Below, piece by piece: positions 1 to 8,382 of a stretch of DNA of 12,289 bases (its first letter is position 1; the number at the start of each line of letters is the position of its first letter). The position numbers and the translations under genes are program-made. A model generated the notes under the pieces. That model was not told the DNA's origin. It made no database searches and worked only from the letters and a program-made list of their open reading frames with translations. The stretch spans positions 1 to 12,289 of the forward strand of contig SGPL01000777.1 of NCBI GenBank assembly GCA_004802705.1. The letters run 5' to 3'. Source of the DNA: Bondarzewia mesenterica. Its lineage: Eukaryota > Basidiomycota > Agaricomycetes > Russulales > Bondarzewiaceae.

Positions 1-887
1 AAGTTGCACAGGCGAGCAAGGCCCGTGCAAAACAGCAGATGCCGCCCACGCCCCCGCATGACGCGCCCTCCATACAGTCTCAGCCCTCACCTCCCCCTCC
101 GCTCCCTTCTCACCAGTCCGTCACCGAGAACCTCTCAGAAAAAGTCCACAGCCTCGCCAAACGCCTGTCCTCGACATACCTCGGCAGCGCGTGCGAGAAG
201 CCCGTGGCACTGCCGCCTGCGCTCAGCGTGATCAGTTCGGCAAGTGCCAGCAGCGGGACGGACGAGGATACGGACGACGAGGATTCTGAGCGCGAGCGGC
301 TGATCACGGAGGACGAACGCGACTCGAGGCGATTCGTACTGCGGCCCGTACCCACCACTGCGTATCGCGGGCGGGCACCTGGAAGGAAGGTATCGGACGC
401 GACGGTGATGGAGTCGGATGTTGGAGGCGCGATGCTTTGTACCGCTGTCTCGGACCCGATGCTCGCTGACTGTGCATATGGCGATGGACGCGACACGTCC
501 CCGTTGATAATGACCACAAAGCGAAGAAATGGCACGCAGCGCGGGAGCGTCGTGGGTTCGGGCCCTGGCAATGGCAAGGGGATGCAGCCGAGCAAGACGT
601 TGCCTAACCTCGCACGCGCGGCGCCCTCGACGACGGGGGCTGGAGGATTCCTCAGTCGTATGTGGGGCGCCGCGACGAAAGGGTCTGCCGCCGCGGCGAC
701 CTCATCGACGGGCAAAACACCGCTGGTAGACCCGGCGGAGCCAGAGGGTGCTCATACGACCGTTGTGGGTATCGGTCCGGCGCAGGCTGCGGCGACGGGT
801 GCGGCGTCTCGGTTGGGGCGTCTCGCGCATTCGAGGTCGGCGATGTTTCGCAGTGCGGCTGCTGTTGGCGGGGAGGGGGAGTGTTGA
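1..887 (+). CDS. C-terminal part of an unrecognised low-complexity protein (5' end outside window)
   Basis: The frame is open from base 3 to a TGA at 885-887, so the start lies outside the window. An acceptor-like ttgcacag ends at base 10, so this may be the last exon. The product is not recognised. It has a proline-rich stretch (PSPPPPLP), then an acidic run (DEDTDDEDSERER), then basic and Ser/Ala/Gly-rich sequence; it looks like a disordered cytoplasmic tail. There is no catalytic motif, membrane segment or signal peptide. The opposite strand is also open for about 200 codons, but its translation has no better features, and the plus-strand acidic and proline tracts look more like a normal protein tail. 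Function cannot be given from this part alone. Confidence 0.55.
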   Translation, partial: VAQASKARAKQQMPPTPPHDAPSIQSQPSPPPPLPSHQSVTENLSEKVHSLAKRLSSTYLGSACEKPVALPPALSVISSASASSGTDEDTDDEDSERERLITEDERDSRRFVLRPVPTTAYRGRAPGRKVSDATVMESDVGGAMLCTAVSDPMLADCAYGDGRDTSPLIMTTKRRNGTQRGSVVGSGPGNGKGMQPSKTLPNLARAAPSTTGAGGFLSRMWGAATKGSAAAATSSTGKTPLVDPAEPEGAHTTVVGIGPAQAAATGAASRLGRLAHSRSAMFRSAAAVGGEGEC

Positions 888-1198
888 GACTCCCCTTTAC
901 CCTTTTCATTTGGAACGATGGACGAAACGAAACGAATTGACATATGAACGGAACTGGACGTGGACATGGTGCGATATATACCCCCTCCGCCCCTTCGCTC
1001 TTCTCTAACGAAGAGAACACTCACACCATCGCACGACACACAAACACTGTATAACCCGCCTTTCATTTCCCCCCGATGCCAGATTTCCCTCTTAATTTCC
1101 CTCACGATTTTCTCCCTCTCAAAAGAGCAACCCCCCTACGTTCACGTCGACTATTCATGATTTGTATACACCGCACACTCCCTCGCTTTGTAGCATCC
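888..1198. other. Non-coding stretch, pyrimidine-rich, probable 3' UTR and intergenic DNA
   Basis: This follows the stop codon of the left-hand gene. It is rich in C and T on the plus strand and has no convincing exon. It probably holds the 3' UTR of that gene and the start of the spacer to the convergent deaminase gene. Confidence 0.5.
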
Positions 1199-1345
1199 TC
1201 TTCGCAACACTCTGTATCCAACTAGCACCATGTTTTCACACAATTACTATCGCGCATGTGGTATACTACTGACTTACTATCAGACGAAAATAGAGGCGTC
1301 GTATCAACGTCGCTGTTCTCGTTCATCACAGCCAATTTGCGATTA
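1199..1345 (+). repeat. Dispersed repeat A, copy 1
   Basis: Bases 1199-1308 match 5839-5948 with no difference over 110 bp. The next 37 bp still align without gaps but differ at 10 positions, after which similarity is lost. The ends are not TG...CA and I see no terminal inverted repeats, so this is not an obvious LTR or MITE. The copy lies between two convergent genes and ends about 34 bp beyond the stop codon of the deaminase gene. An ATG-initiated frame runs through it (from 1256), but no product is recognised. Confidence 0.9.
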
Positions 1346-1378
1346 CGCATCGAAAGCCAACAGAGTTCAGCCCTGCCC

Positions 1379-3752
1379 TCACCCGGTCGTTCCTGCATCA
1401 CTTCTGACAGTATAACGTACTCGGCGTATATTCATCTTGCTGCTATCATCGTTCCCCTCGCTGTTCGCCTCGCTAATATTCCCTGCACTTTGTCCAGAAT
1501 CTGTACGGCCGTGGCCCTGCCGTTTGAGCGGTGGCTCCGGTAATTTGTTCAGCTGCGTGCGGAGATATCCTCTGAACTTATCCACCATACGCTGCATGAT
1601 GTCCCCAGGAAGCCCCCGTGGCAGTTCAACAGGTGTAATGGTGGTATGATAGCCACGGGCCTGGTATTTGTCTTCCCCATCGCTTAAGAACTTCAAGAGC
1701 TCCCAACACACCGGGCAACTTGAACACAACTTTGAAACCGCAATCTTGGTATTTTGGGAGGTCTGCGTTATGACATCAGAATGGCTATCTAGGAGAAGCA
1801 AAGTAATATCTCACCTCAAGGATGCGTTGCACTTTCTCCCAGTCCTGCCCGTCCTTCGGATCCAGTGCGACGCCATACTTAGTGAGGCAGGTCAAAGCTG
1901 CCTCGCAATGGAGGTTGCCGGGGAATGCAATTTCGCGTTTTTGATTCTGTTTTGCAGCGCGAAAGAGCTTGTAAATTGGAAAGTCGGGGATCCAGTTTAG
2001 CGACGAGTCCAATTCTAAGTATTTGTTCACAATCGAGATGGCCTTCGTAGCCTTGGGGCCCCGATCAGCAGGGTTCGCGTCGATCTCGCCCTTCTTGGCT
2101 TGGTATACATTTATGATACATTTGTCCCATGAGCTCGAACGCAGCTCCTTCGCCTCGAGCGGTGGAATGGCGAAAACAGAGAAGTCAACTTCTTGTTCGG
2201 CCTTCAGTCTCCCACTGAATGTTGTCAACACATGCACTGCCGTCACATGAACTACCAGCAATCGGATCCATCGGCCCCACACCTGCGCCGTCTGATCCTC
2301 TGGGTTATGTTGGTCAGATTCCAGTGCTGTGGCATGAACCTCTGCCTCCACCTCGTTCGAGTCCTCCATACCACCCTGAACATTGTCCTGCTGGGCGTCC
2401 TGAAGCTGAAGTTCATTGGTACGCCAGTCCGGTTGATTAATGTCTGCAAAACTATAGTATGCTTGCACCATCCCCACTTCAGGTTCAACCAGATATGGGC
2501 GCAATGCCTGCAGATGATGTTGGAGAATCTGCGAATGCGCCACACGATAGAGAATGAACGAAGTAGCGAAAAGCCCGAGTGCTAACTTCCGCAAGCGATC
2601 GTCTGCTTTCCCCTCCTTTCTCACTTGAATATCCTCGTTCCACAGGTCACGGAGCATCCGACCGTGTAGAAGCAGTAACGCGATCAGGAATAAATGGAAA
2701 TCCCAAGATAACTCCTTGCTGTATGGCATCTCTTCTGCAGCCTCGCCATTCTTCTGTAAACATGCGTCTTGTAGATGGGGAAATGGTTTGCCCACAAGCT
2801 GGGAATTCTGCGACTTAGGCAGGGCGTCCCAAAACGCCTGCCAGTTCCTGGGTTGCACATTCTTCAGCTCCTTAGCCAACTTGTGGTCGAGTCTCCCAGA
2901 AGGCTTCGAGATGAAGGGGTGCTTGTGAACCCAATCATCGGCGCATGCTTCTACCGTCGACTTCTTCAATTCATTCAAATGGAACACACGTCCTAGTGAT
3001 GACCAACCGCCTGCCTGCCGGTACATTTTCCTCCAACAAAATGCCACAACAGCCTTCAGGAGCACCTCCATGGCATGAGAGCCAGCCTCTTTCTGACCAG
3101 CATTGACATATTCGAAGATGGTAGCGATGTAATTGCATAAGGGTGCCTCTCTGGGCAACACGCTGTTTCGAAGTCAATCAGAGTCATGAATCATAAGATA
3201 GGAAAGCAGTTCGAATTACCGTAGCCAATGCATCGGATCTTTAACCACCGCGTGCCATTCCGATTTTCCTGTCGTGAGCCTGAGGTCCTGCGTGGCCAAC
3301 TTTATGCTGGGCTTGAATTCTGCATCCTGTGTGTCTGGATTGGCCACGAACCCGGAGATGCTTCCATAATCCCCCCCATCTCCATAATCCTTCCCCAATG
3401 GCGCGGAGTTTGCTACCACGGAGACATGCCAACGTGGGGCATCGTGGGCAACCACTGCGACAATTTCTGTATCTCGGACGGAGATTGCGGCAAGTGCATT
3501 CAGAGCAAGGACTGCATGCGGCTCACTGCTATCCAAAACCTCCTTCGTTGCATAACTATCTTCACTATGCCGTAAGGTGGAATGGCCCTTATGATTGAGA
3601 CCTGAAGTGAGCATCAACAGCATTATGATGGAGCGCCACTCTTCGTGCAGGCGCTCCTTGCGTTCGGATTCGGTGTCGACTGCCTTTGAGTCGGAGTTCA
3701 TGGTGGCATCACTAGTCAAGGGTTTGGGCACTGCGGGGGTGGCAGACAGCAT
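1379..3752 (-). CDS. OTT_1508-like nucleic acid/nucleotide deaminase-domain protein, three exons, intact
   Basis: Exons on the minus strand are 3752-3220, 3162-1815 and 1762-1379 (stop TGA). They join in frame to give 754 residues. The introns (57 and 52 nt) are GTAATT...ACAG and GTGAGA...GCAG. The C-terminal third carries the deaminase signature: HCE at residues 596-598 (context GNLHCEAAL) supplies the first zinc ligand and the catalytic Glu. The motif IAVSKLCSSCPVCWELL supplies the CxxC pair; the ligands are Cys640/643 or, more likely, Cys643/646. The following YHTTITPVELPRGLP is, as I recall, typical of fungal members. The two halves of the active site lie in different exons and come together only after splicing. 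The N-terminal 550 residues are helical-looking and unrecognised. Start Met1 is the first ATG of the frame; Met18 is an alternative. The family (PF14441 in Pfam) belongs to the cytidine-deaminase fold and is expanded in basidiomycetes; its substrate is unknown. No stop or frameshift is seen. Confidence 0.85.
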
Positions 3753-3811
3753 GGCCTAATGTGACAGAATTTCAAGTTAGGACTTGGAATTGCTGAATGG
3801 AAGTACTAGCT

Positions 3812-4010
3812 GGCGAAGTCGCAGATGGATGACACACGTTGAACGAGTGCATCAAGAGATCTGGGGGTGACTGTGTCTCTACCCCAGTGCAAGCGTCAAG
3901 CTCGCAACATGGTGACACACGTCAAGTGCATCGAGAGATAATGATTCTGTTTCCGTCACTGTGCAAGCGACAAGCTCGCAACAGAGTGACACACGACGAG
4001 TGCATCAAGG
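3812..4010. repeat. Imperfect tandem repeat, period about 74-83 bp, upstream of the deaminase gene
   Basis: The core gacacacg...gtgcatc(a/g)aga begins at 3831, 3914 and 3988. The trailing part, (c)aagctcgcaaca followed by g and t, precedes the second and third units. A diverged version (cgaagtcgcagatggatgacacac) precedes the first. That makes three to three and a half diverged units. They lie 60-260 bp upstream of the deaminase start codon, that is, in its promoter region. No coding role is seen. Confidence 0.7.
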
Positions 4011-5019
4011 GAAGAGAATCCTCGCTGTTGGATGAAGTCATGAGGCCATGATGATTGAAGGACTCACGGACACTTTCAGGGCGACTTCGACTTAGAGTAG
4101 CGTACAGTAACAATACGCTCAGGCTTAATGGCGACGAGAGGTTCGTCAAGTGCTCAAGCGCTCAATGCTCATGTCGTGGCCGAGATACGTTGTTCAATTT
4201 CTCGGCACCGACCGGGCCGGACTGTGAAGTTACGATTCCCGAACGAACTAGCAGGAACTAGCTCCTCTTTCGCTTGCACCCTTCGTCGCGTCGCCCTCCA
4301 ACAACGCTTTGACCATGGGCAAATTTACCTGAACCTCAGCGTCGCGTCTCCAGTCCGCAAGAATCCATCGCCCTGATGGCGACGCACTGTATCATGAACC
4401 CTCGGAGGAGGCGGTACATCGGAGTGTTGGGCAAGGCGTCAGAGTCGTGCGCTCCGGCAGGAGAGAGGCAGGCGGTTGTGTGCTGGTAACGTGCCAGCAT
4501 TGAAGGACGAAGACAGAGGCGAGGTGAAGAGGTGGGGTATAGAGGTCTGCTGATGGTGTCGGTGAGTCATTTCGATGCTGATTTTTTGCGCGATCGGCAG
4601 CCGTCCAACATGGACAATCATGCCGATAATTTCACGGCCGCGATGAAGCACTGACTGCATGGGGCAGTGTTTTCACTTCAAAGGACTCAGAGTGAGTCAG
4701 TCCTACCGTTATCCAACACGTCGTTTTGATGCTAACTGATTTCTGTTGCAGAGGGCGCGAGTTCGTCGCGCACAGGACGCCCGATCCAGATTTTGTATGG
4801 ACGGTTACGGTCATGGCAAGAGTGCGTACTTTTCCCGCGCGTCGGCCTTGCGAACGTATAATTTTAATGAAACCCAAGCCCAATATGCGCGCTGCGCTGC
4901 GCAACAGCGTTTCAGAACTTTGCGCGAGAATCTCGCCACGCGACGTCACAAGCTCTCACAGGCAAAGCTCTATCAGGTCCTTCCAACGTTCCCTTCACCC
5001 CCAACACACTTCCTCTATC
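4011..5019. other. About 1 kb without a supportable gene
   Basis: This spacer separates the divergent deaminase gene and the CWC21 relic. Short open frames exist on both strands but none has a recognisable product. A good intron acceptor (gctaactgatttctgttgcag) ends at 4751, so an exon of something, or a 5' UTR intron of the CWC21 relic, may follow. I cannot pair it with a donor with confidence. Confidence 0.4.
4563..4699. promoter_or_regulatory. Two TGAGTCA (Gcn4/AP-1-type bZIP) sequence matches
   Basis: TGAGTCA occurs at 4563-4569 and 4693-4699. The second forms part of an inverted repeat, GACTCA-gag-TGAGTC (4684-4698). TGAGTCA is the established site of fungal Gcn4-type bZIP factors. Seven-base matches arise by chance, so this is only a possibility. 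Confidence 0.2.
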
Positions 5020-5838
5020 ATGTACAACGGGATTGGGCTTACTACACCTCGCGCGAGGTATGGAAATCGACTGTTTGTGCTATTCATTCATTCAATACTG
5101 ACTGGATTCTGAACAGTGGTACCAACGGCTACGTCGTTTGCAGCCTCTCAACTCTTCGAGTTCGAGAGACACCTGCTGACCGTGCGAGCGCCTGAATGCT
5201 GCCCCTCCGAAACATAGGGAACCAGACCAGACCATCTTGGAGCACGAAAGGAAGCGAAAGTTAGAGATCAAGTATTTGGAGTTGCAGCTTGAGTTGGAGG
5301 AGAAAGAGTGAGTGCTGTTCAACATTGCTCTTTGAACTTGCGTGCGCTTCAGGCCTGCTGCGCTTCAGGCCTGTGTGTGCTGGAGTTTGTGCGTGGGGAC
5401 GTCTTGCTTACCGTGTTCTACAGAATTGATGAAGATGAGACTGAGAAGCAGGTAACTGCTCCTCGAGAGCGCCTTTCGCTCACGATGGCTGCGGTGCCTA
5501 CATCTGCAAAATCGCTGAAAATGCACGACACGCAGTCTTGCGGCCGCTAAAAAAAATTGGAACTCACTAAAATGGCGTCTGCGCTCGGCACTCGTATGGA
5601 CTAACGAAAGGTGATGCTTTTGACAAGGAAAAACAGGAAGAGGCACGGATAAAAAGGCTAGCGGAGAGAGAGGAGAGAGGGTCGGCGGGAAGAGGAGCGA
5701 AAGAGATTTGCAGAGGAAAAGTGGGAACAGGAATGGAAGGAAAAGGACAGGTTGAGAAGACGAGAAGATAATAGGCGCGACGAGAGAGAGAGGAAATGGG
5801 TAGAGCAAGGGATGGCGACGACGACGGAAAACGTAGGA
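5020..5838 (+). pseudogene. CWC21: Relic of pre-mRNA splicing factor CWC21, introns kept, several frameshifts
   Basis: Exon 1 (5020-5057) and the start of exon 2 (from 5117) join across a clean 59-nt GT-AG intron to give MYNGIGLTTPRASGTNGYVV, the hallmark N-terminus of Cwc21, a spliceosome component. [10 protein letters not shown] follows. One base is then missing at 5193-5195, so TGA stands where the conserved Trp (TGG) is expected. In the next frame the cwf21 domain continues ([30 protein letters not shown]). A second intron, 5308-5423, leads to DEDETEKQVTAPRERLSLT. Further breaks: an extra base near 5538 and two extra A in the A8 run at 5549-5556 (in-frame TAA 5548-5550); a lost base giving TAA at 5602-5604; a shift near 5680. 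The charged tail (FAEEKWEQEW, KEKDRLRRRE) is readable to about 5830. The kept introns rule out a retrocopy. It stops at the edge of repeat A, so the 3' end is lost. Family identification is strong; a working copy presumably exists elsewhere. Confidence 0.88.
5343..5374 (+). repeat. Tandem 16-bp duplication inside intron 2 of the CWC21 relic
   Basis: The unit tgcgcttcaggcctg(c/t) occurs twice back to back. Each unit carries a possible 3' splice site (cttcag), upstream of the acceptor that fits the reading frame (ttctacag, ending 5423). It helps explain why this intron (116 nt) is longer than the first one (59 nt). Confidence 0.75.
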
Positions 5839-5985
5839 TCTTCGCAACACTCTGTATCCAACTAGCACCATGTTTTCACACAATTACTATCGCGCATGTG
5901 GTATACTACTGACTTACTATCAGACGAAAATAGAGGCGTCGTATCAACATCACTTTTCCCGCTCATTACAACCGATTTGGGATTC
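5839..5985 (+). repeat. Dispersed repeat A, copy 2
   Basis: This is the second copy of the repeat at 1199-1345: 110 bp identical, then 37 bp with 10 substitutions and no gap. Its left edge is exactly where recognisable CWC21 sequence ends, so it marks a rearrangement or insertion junction. Confidence 0.9.
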
Positions 5986-6116
5986 CGGTATTGTGAGGGA
6001 ATGGGGCGATGGGCCATTTCACTTCTCCCCAGGATTTGGGACTCGAGAGCGCAGACAATTTATGAATTAGAGTCGAAATAGGGTAATTAGAAAAATGTGG
6101 AAGTCCGTAATTAACT

Positions 6117-6342
6117 TGGCTTTTCCGAACTCAAGAACTTCGGTGAGCGCTAGCGCGTGATGCAGGAGGCGAGAAAGCAGCGGTGCGCACGAGGGACCGC
6201 TTCAGCGACGCAGCAAGTGTTGAGGAGGGAGGAAAAGCCGGAGACGCAGTGGGGGATTCAGACGAGGGCGAGGCGAGTGTGAAAGGGGTGATGTACCGTT
6301 TGCTCTTGAAATTGTTGCAGGGATCGAAACTGTATGCCGCCC
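6117..6342 (+). repeat. Block X, copy 1
   Basis: It runs from (g)gctttyccgaactcaagaa to the sequence tatgccgccc. It aligns with 8600-8834 with scattered substitutions and small indels. Here it lies to the left of block Y (6343 onward); at the other locus it lies to the right. Open frames occur on both strands but no product is recognised. Confidence 0.85.
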
Positions 6343-6773
6343 ACACCCTGACCGCGTTGTCGCCAGTATCGTCAGCGAATCTTGGAGGGCGGAAATAAAA
6401 ACGGTGCGAAGGGGGCGGGGAGGGTGAAGGTGGGTCCAGTGGTCGTGATGTTGTGCGTTGATCAGGCGCATGGCGTGTCATGTTCTGGCGCGTCGCATAG
6501 GATGTGTTGTGAGAATATGGGAGGGGGAGGCGTGAATCAAGGGGTAGCGATGGTATTAGTGTACGAGGAGATGATGGGTACCATTAAGGGAGGCAGCGTT
6601 GACTAGGAAACGTGACCAAGGAATCGCGAATGCGGGGGGATCGGGACAGTCGCGGCAGATAAAAATGATGCCGGTCTGTTGGCGGAGAAAGTGCGATATA
6701 AGCTCAATGAAAAGCTCGCGAGGGGAATTGTAAGACAGTGGTACTTGGATGCCAGACCGGAAGGAAGATCCCC

Positions 6774-6777
6774 AAAA
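6774..6777 (-). terminator. RNA polymerase III terminator of the first tRNA-Glu gene
   Basis: TTTT on the minus strand lies three bases past the discriminator base of the tRNA, as expected for RNA polymerase III. Confidence 0.75.
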
Positions 6778-6780
6778 CTA

Positions 6781-6863
6781 TTCGGATACGGGGAATCGAA
6801 CCCCGAGCTGCCGCGAACTGCGAAATTGAGAGGCGGCAATGTTAGCCGTTACACCATATCCGA
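6781..6863 (-). tRNA. tRNA-Glu(CTC) with an 11-nt intron, copy 1
   Basis: The cloverleaf is complete on the minus strand. The acceptor is TCGGATA/TATCCGA, fully paired. The D arm is GTGT/ACAT with GG in the loop. The anticodon stem is GCCGC/GCGGC and the T arm is CGGGG-TTCGATT-CCCCG, with discriminator A. The anticodon CTC is at 6828-6830 and reads GAG (Glu). An 11-nt intron (6816-6826) sits directly after the base next to the anticodon, the standard eukaryotic nuclear position; the mature tRNA is 72 nt plus CCA. The internal B box GGTTCGATTCC is intact. Confidence 0.97.
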
Positions 6864-6975
6864 TATGGAAATTGTAAGTCGAGCGCACATCTGGCTGCTC
6901 CACTTCTTTCTAACGGGGACGAGCTCGCTAGGGAATTGCGCAGATGGTGGTACTTGGACGGGCACGGAGGGGACG

Positions 6976-7751
6976 TGCGGCAGATCTAAGAAAGAGGACA
7001 GGAATGGGCCACGTCGCTTGCGGGTGGGGCGCCTCGCGGCTCACGCAGGAGCGACGGCCGTGCACCTCAAGCGTCGCGTGCGAACTGGCATTTACGTTGT
7101 CTTCTTTAGTGCTCCTCTTCGTGTCGTTGGCCTGTCGTGCATGACAAGGGCGAGAATGCGTGTCGGCGTTCCAGAGAGCGAGATGACCGCGGGTCTATCG
7201 TCAGTGTCGGAAGCGGACAGAGAATGTGGTACGGTTCCGCGGTGAGGCAGAGGGCTTCCAAGGACGGTGTGTGTGTGGTGCACCGCCAGACGCGCGATCA
7301 GCGTAGCCCAAAGATGAATGACGCCGAAAATGTGACAAAAAAGTTGTGCGGGGGGAGGGATTAAAGGATATGCAAGGGGTAAGGAGATATATATATAAAC
7401 ATTGTAGCGAAGGAGTTCATGGTGTTGACGTACTTAGCTTCATGCTGTCCGGGAAGGACCGAGAGCGGCACTGATGTTGTCAGTCGCGGCGGCGCGTGAG
7501 AGCCTCTGAAAACGAGGCTGATTGGGTGGTGCCTGCAGGCAATTCCGAGGGTATGTGGGGATAAGCAAGAATGCGCTTGGATCAAGATCGAAGCTTGCAC
7601 AAGCCGCTGATTTACAGTCCGCTGAATGTGCATGGTTTTACACTTAAGCCCATCAAACAACGTCGGCGTCCAATCTTCTATCTATAGCGCTGAATGAGAT
7701 TCCGCATGTTTCAAACTCCGTGCGCCCAAAGGACATGCAATTCTGCTGCCA
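6976..7751. other. About 780 bp with no recognisable gene, between blocks Y1 and the SH3 fragment
   Basis: No exon, RNA or repeat copy is recognised, and no trace of block X is visible. An alternating AT run lies at about 7387-7397 (gatatatatatataaac). The segment occupies the place where an X block would be expected if the locus were once a simple X-Y-X-Y tandem, so it may be inserted DNA. Confidence 0.4.
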
Positions 7752-7884
7752 GAACGACATTTGAGTTCTGAAATGGGTGAAATCGGATGATACGACGATA
7801 CTCAACTCGTCTAGAAGAGAAAAGAAAGCTCTTTCTCTTTCGATGGGAGTTTGGAGAACACCATTCGGTTGAAACTTGAGTGAA
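7752..7884 (-). pseudogene. Fragment of the SH3 gene: 5' leader, exon 1 and most of intron 1
   Basis: It aligns over 133 bp with 11372-11505, the 5' end of the intact SH3 gene, with 10 substitutions and one single-base gap. The start codon is kept, but a base is missing in the Lys-Asp-Ala region of exon 1, so the frame shifts after about 11 codons. The GTTGAG donor and most of intron 1 are preserved. All ten substitutions replace G or C in the intact gene by A or T here, as expected for an unconstrained copy. It abuts block Y2. Confidence 0.85.
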
Positions 7885-8375
7885 CTACACCCTGACCGCG
7901 TTGTCGCCAGTGTCGTCAGCGAATCCTGGAGGGCGGAAATAAGAACGATGCGAGGGGAGGGGGGAGGGTGAAGGTGGGTCCAGTGGTCGTGATGTTGTGC
8001 GTTGGTCTGGCACACTGCGCGTCATGTTCTGGCGCGTCACGTAGGATATGTTGTGAGAATGCGGGAGGGCAAGGCGCGAATCAGGGGGTAGCGACGATAT
8101 TAGCATACGAGGTGATGATGGGTACTGGCATTAAGGGAGGCAGGGCTGGCTGGGAAACGTGACCAGGGGATCGCGAATGCGGGGGGATCGGGACAGTCGC
8201 GGCAGATGAACATGATGCCGGTCTGTTTGCACACAGAAGGAGAAAGTGCGATAGCTCAACGAAGAGCTCGCTAGGGGAATTGTATGGACGGTGATACTTG
8301 GATGCCTCGCCACTCGCCATTAACGAAAACTGCGGAAATAAGGGAGAACAAGGAGTGACCAGAAGGAAGATGCCC

Positions 8376-8379
8376 AAAA
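8376..8379 (-). terminator. RNA polymerase III terminator of the second tRNA-Glu gene
   Basis: TTTT on the minus strand, at the same offset from the tRNA as in the first copy. Confidence 0.75.
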
Positions 8380-8382
8380 CTA

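Larger units (their letters stand above)
6705..6960 (+). repeat. Pair of about 48-bp direct repeats flanking the first tRNA-Glu gene
   Basis: Diverged copies of a motif, aaygaRgacgagctcgctaggg followed by aattg...agatggtggtacttggac, occur at 6705-6752 and 6912-6960, on either side of the tRNA (6781-6863). Read on the plus strand they give related peptides (NEKLARGIVRQWYLD and NGDELARELRRWWYLD), which suggests a coding origin for the motif. Confidence 0.65.
6343..6975 (+). repeat. Block Y, copy 1, containing tRNA-Glu
   Basis: It begins at acaccctgaccgcgttg and aligns with 7887-8599. Small indels occur throughout. One stretch of about 50 bp, between gatgcc and agaaggaagat, is present only in the second copy. 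The tRNA-Glu gene lies near its right end. Confidence 0.87.

Noticed and set aside
110..715. Minus-strand open frame of 201 codons opposite the left-hand gene
   Set aside because: It is the shadow of the plus-strand frame, which carries more natural acidic and proline-rich tracts and reaches the window edge open.
1199..1308. Repeat A as a solo LTR or MITE
   Set aside because: No TG...CA ends, no terminal inverted repeats and no target-site duplication are visible.
3812..4010. The repeated units as a CRISPR array
   Set aside because: Only about three diverged, long units with no uniform spacer pattern, in a eukaryotic setting.
4746..5195. Plus-strand 149-codon frame as a gene of its own
   Set aside because: Its last part is CWC21 exon 2 read through intron 1; the part before 5020 shows no family and lies upstream of the true start codon.
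5365..5883. Minus-strand 172-codon frame
   Set aside because: It is antisense to the CWC21 relic; the Pro/Leu/Ser-rich translation is the complement of the Glu/Arg/Lys-rich tail.
6131..6481. Minus-strand open frames in blocks X and Y as a transposon protein (similar peptides such as FADDTGDNAVRVWAA recur in both copies)
   Set aside because: The similarity follows simply from the DNA duplication, both strands are open because of base composition, frames are broken by indels between copies, and no transposase or polymerase motif is seen.
6343..6975. Block Y as a tRNA-derived SINE
   Set aside because: The tRNA part is a complete gene with perfect acceptor pairing, an intron and its own terminator, and no A-rich or simple-repeat tail follows.
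7387..7397. AT run gatatatatatataaac as a TATA box
   Set aside because: No gene follows it at a suitable distance on either strand; a simple dinucleotide repeat explains it.
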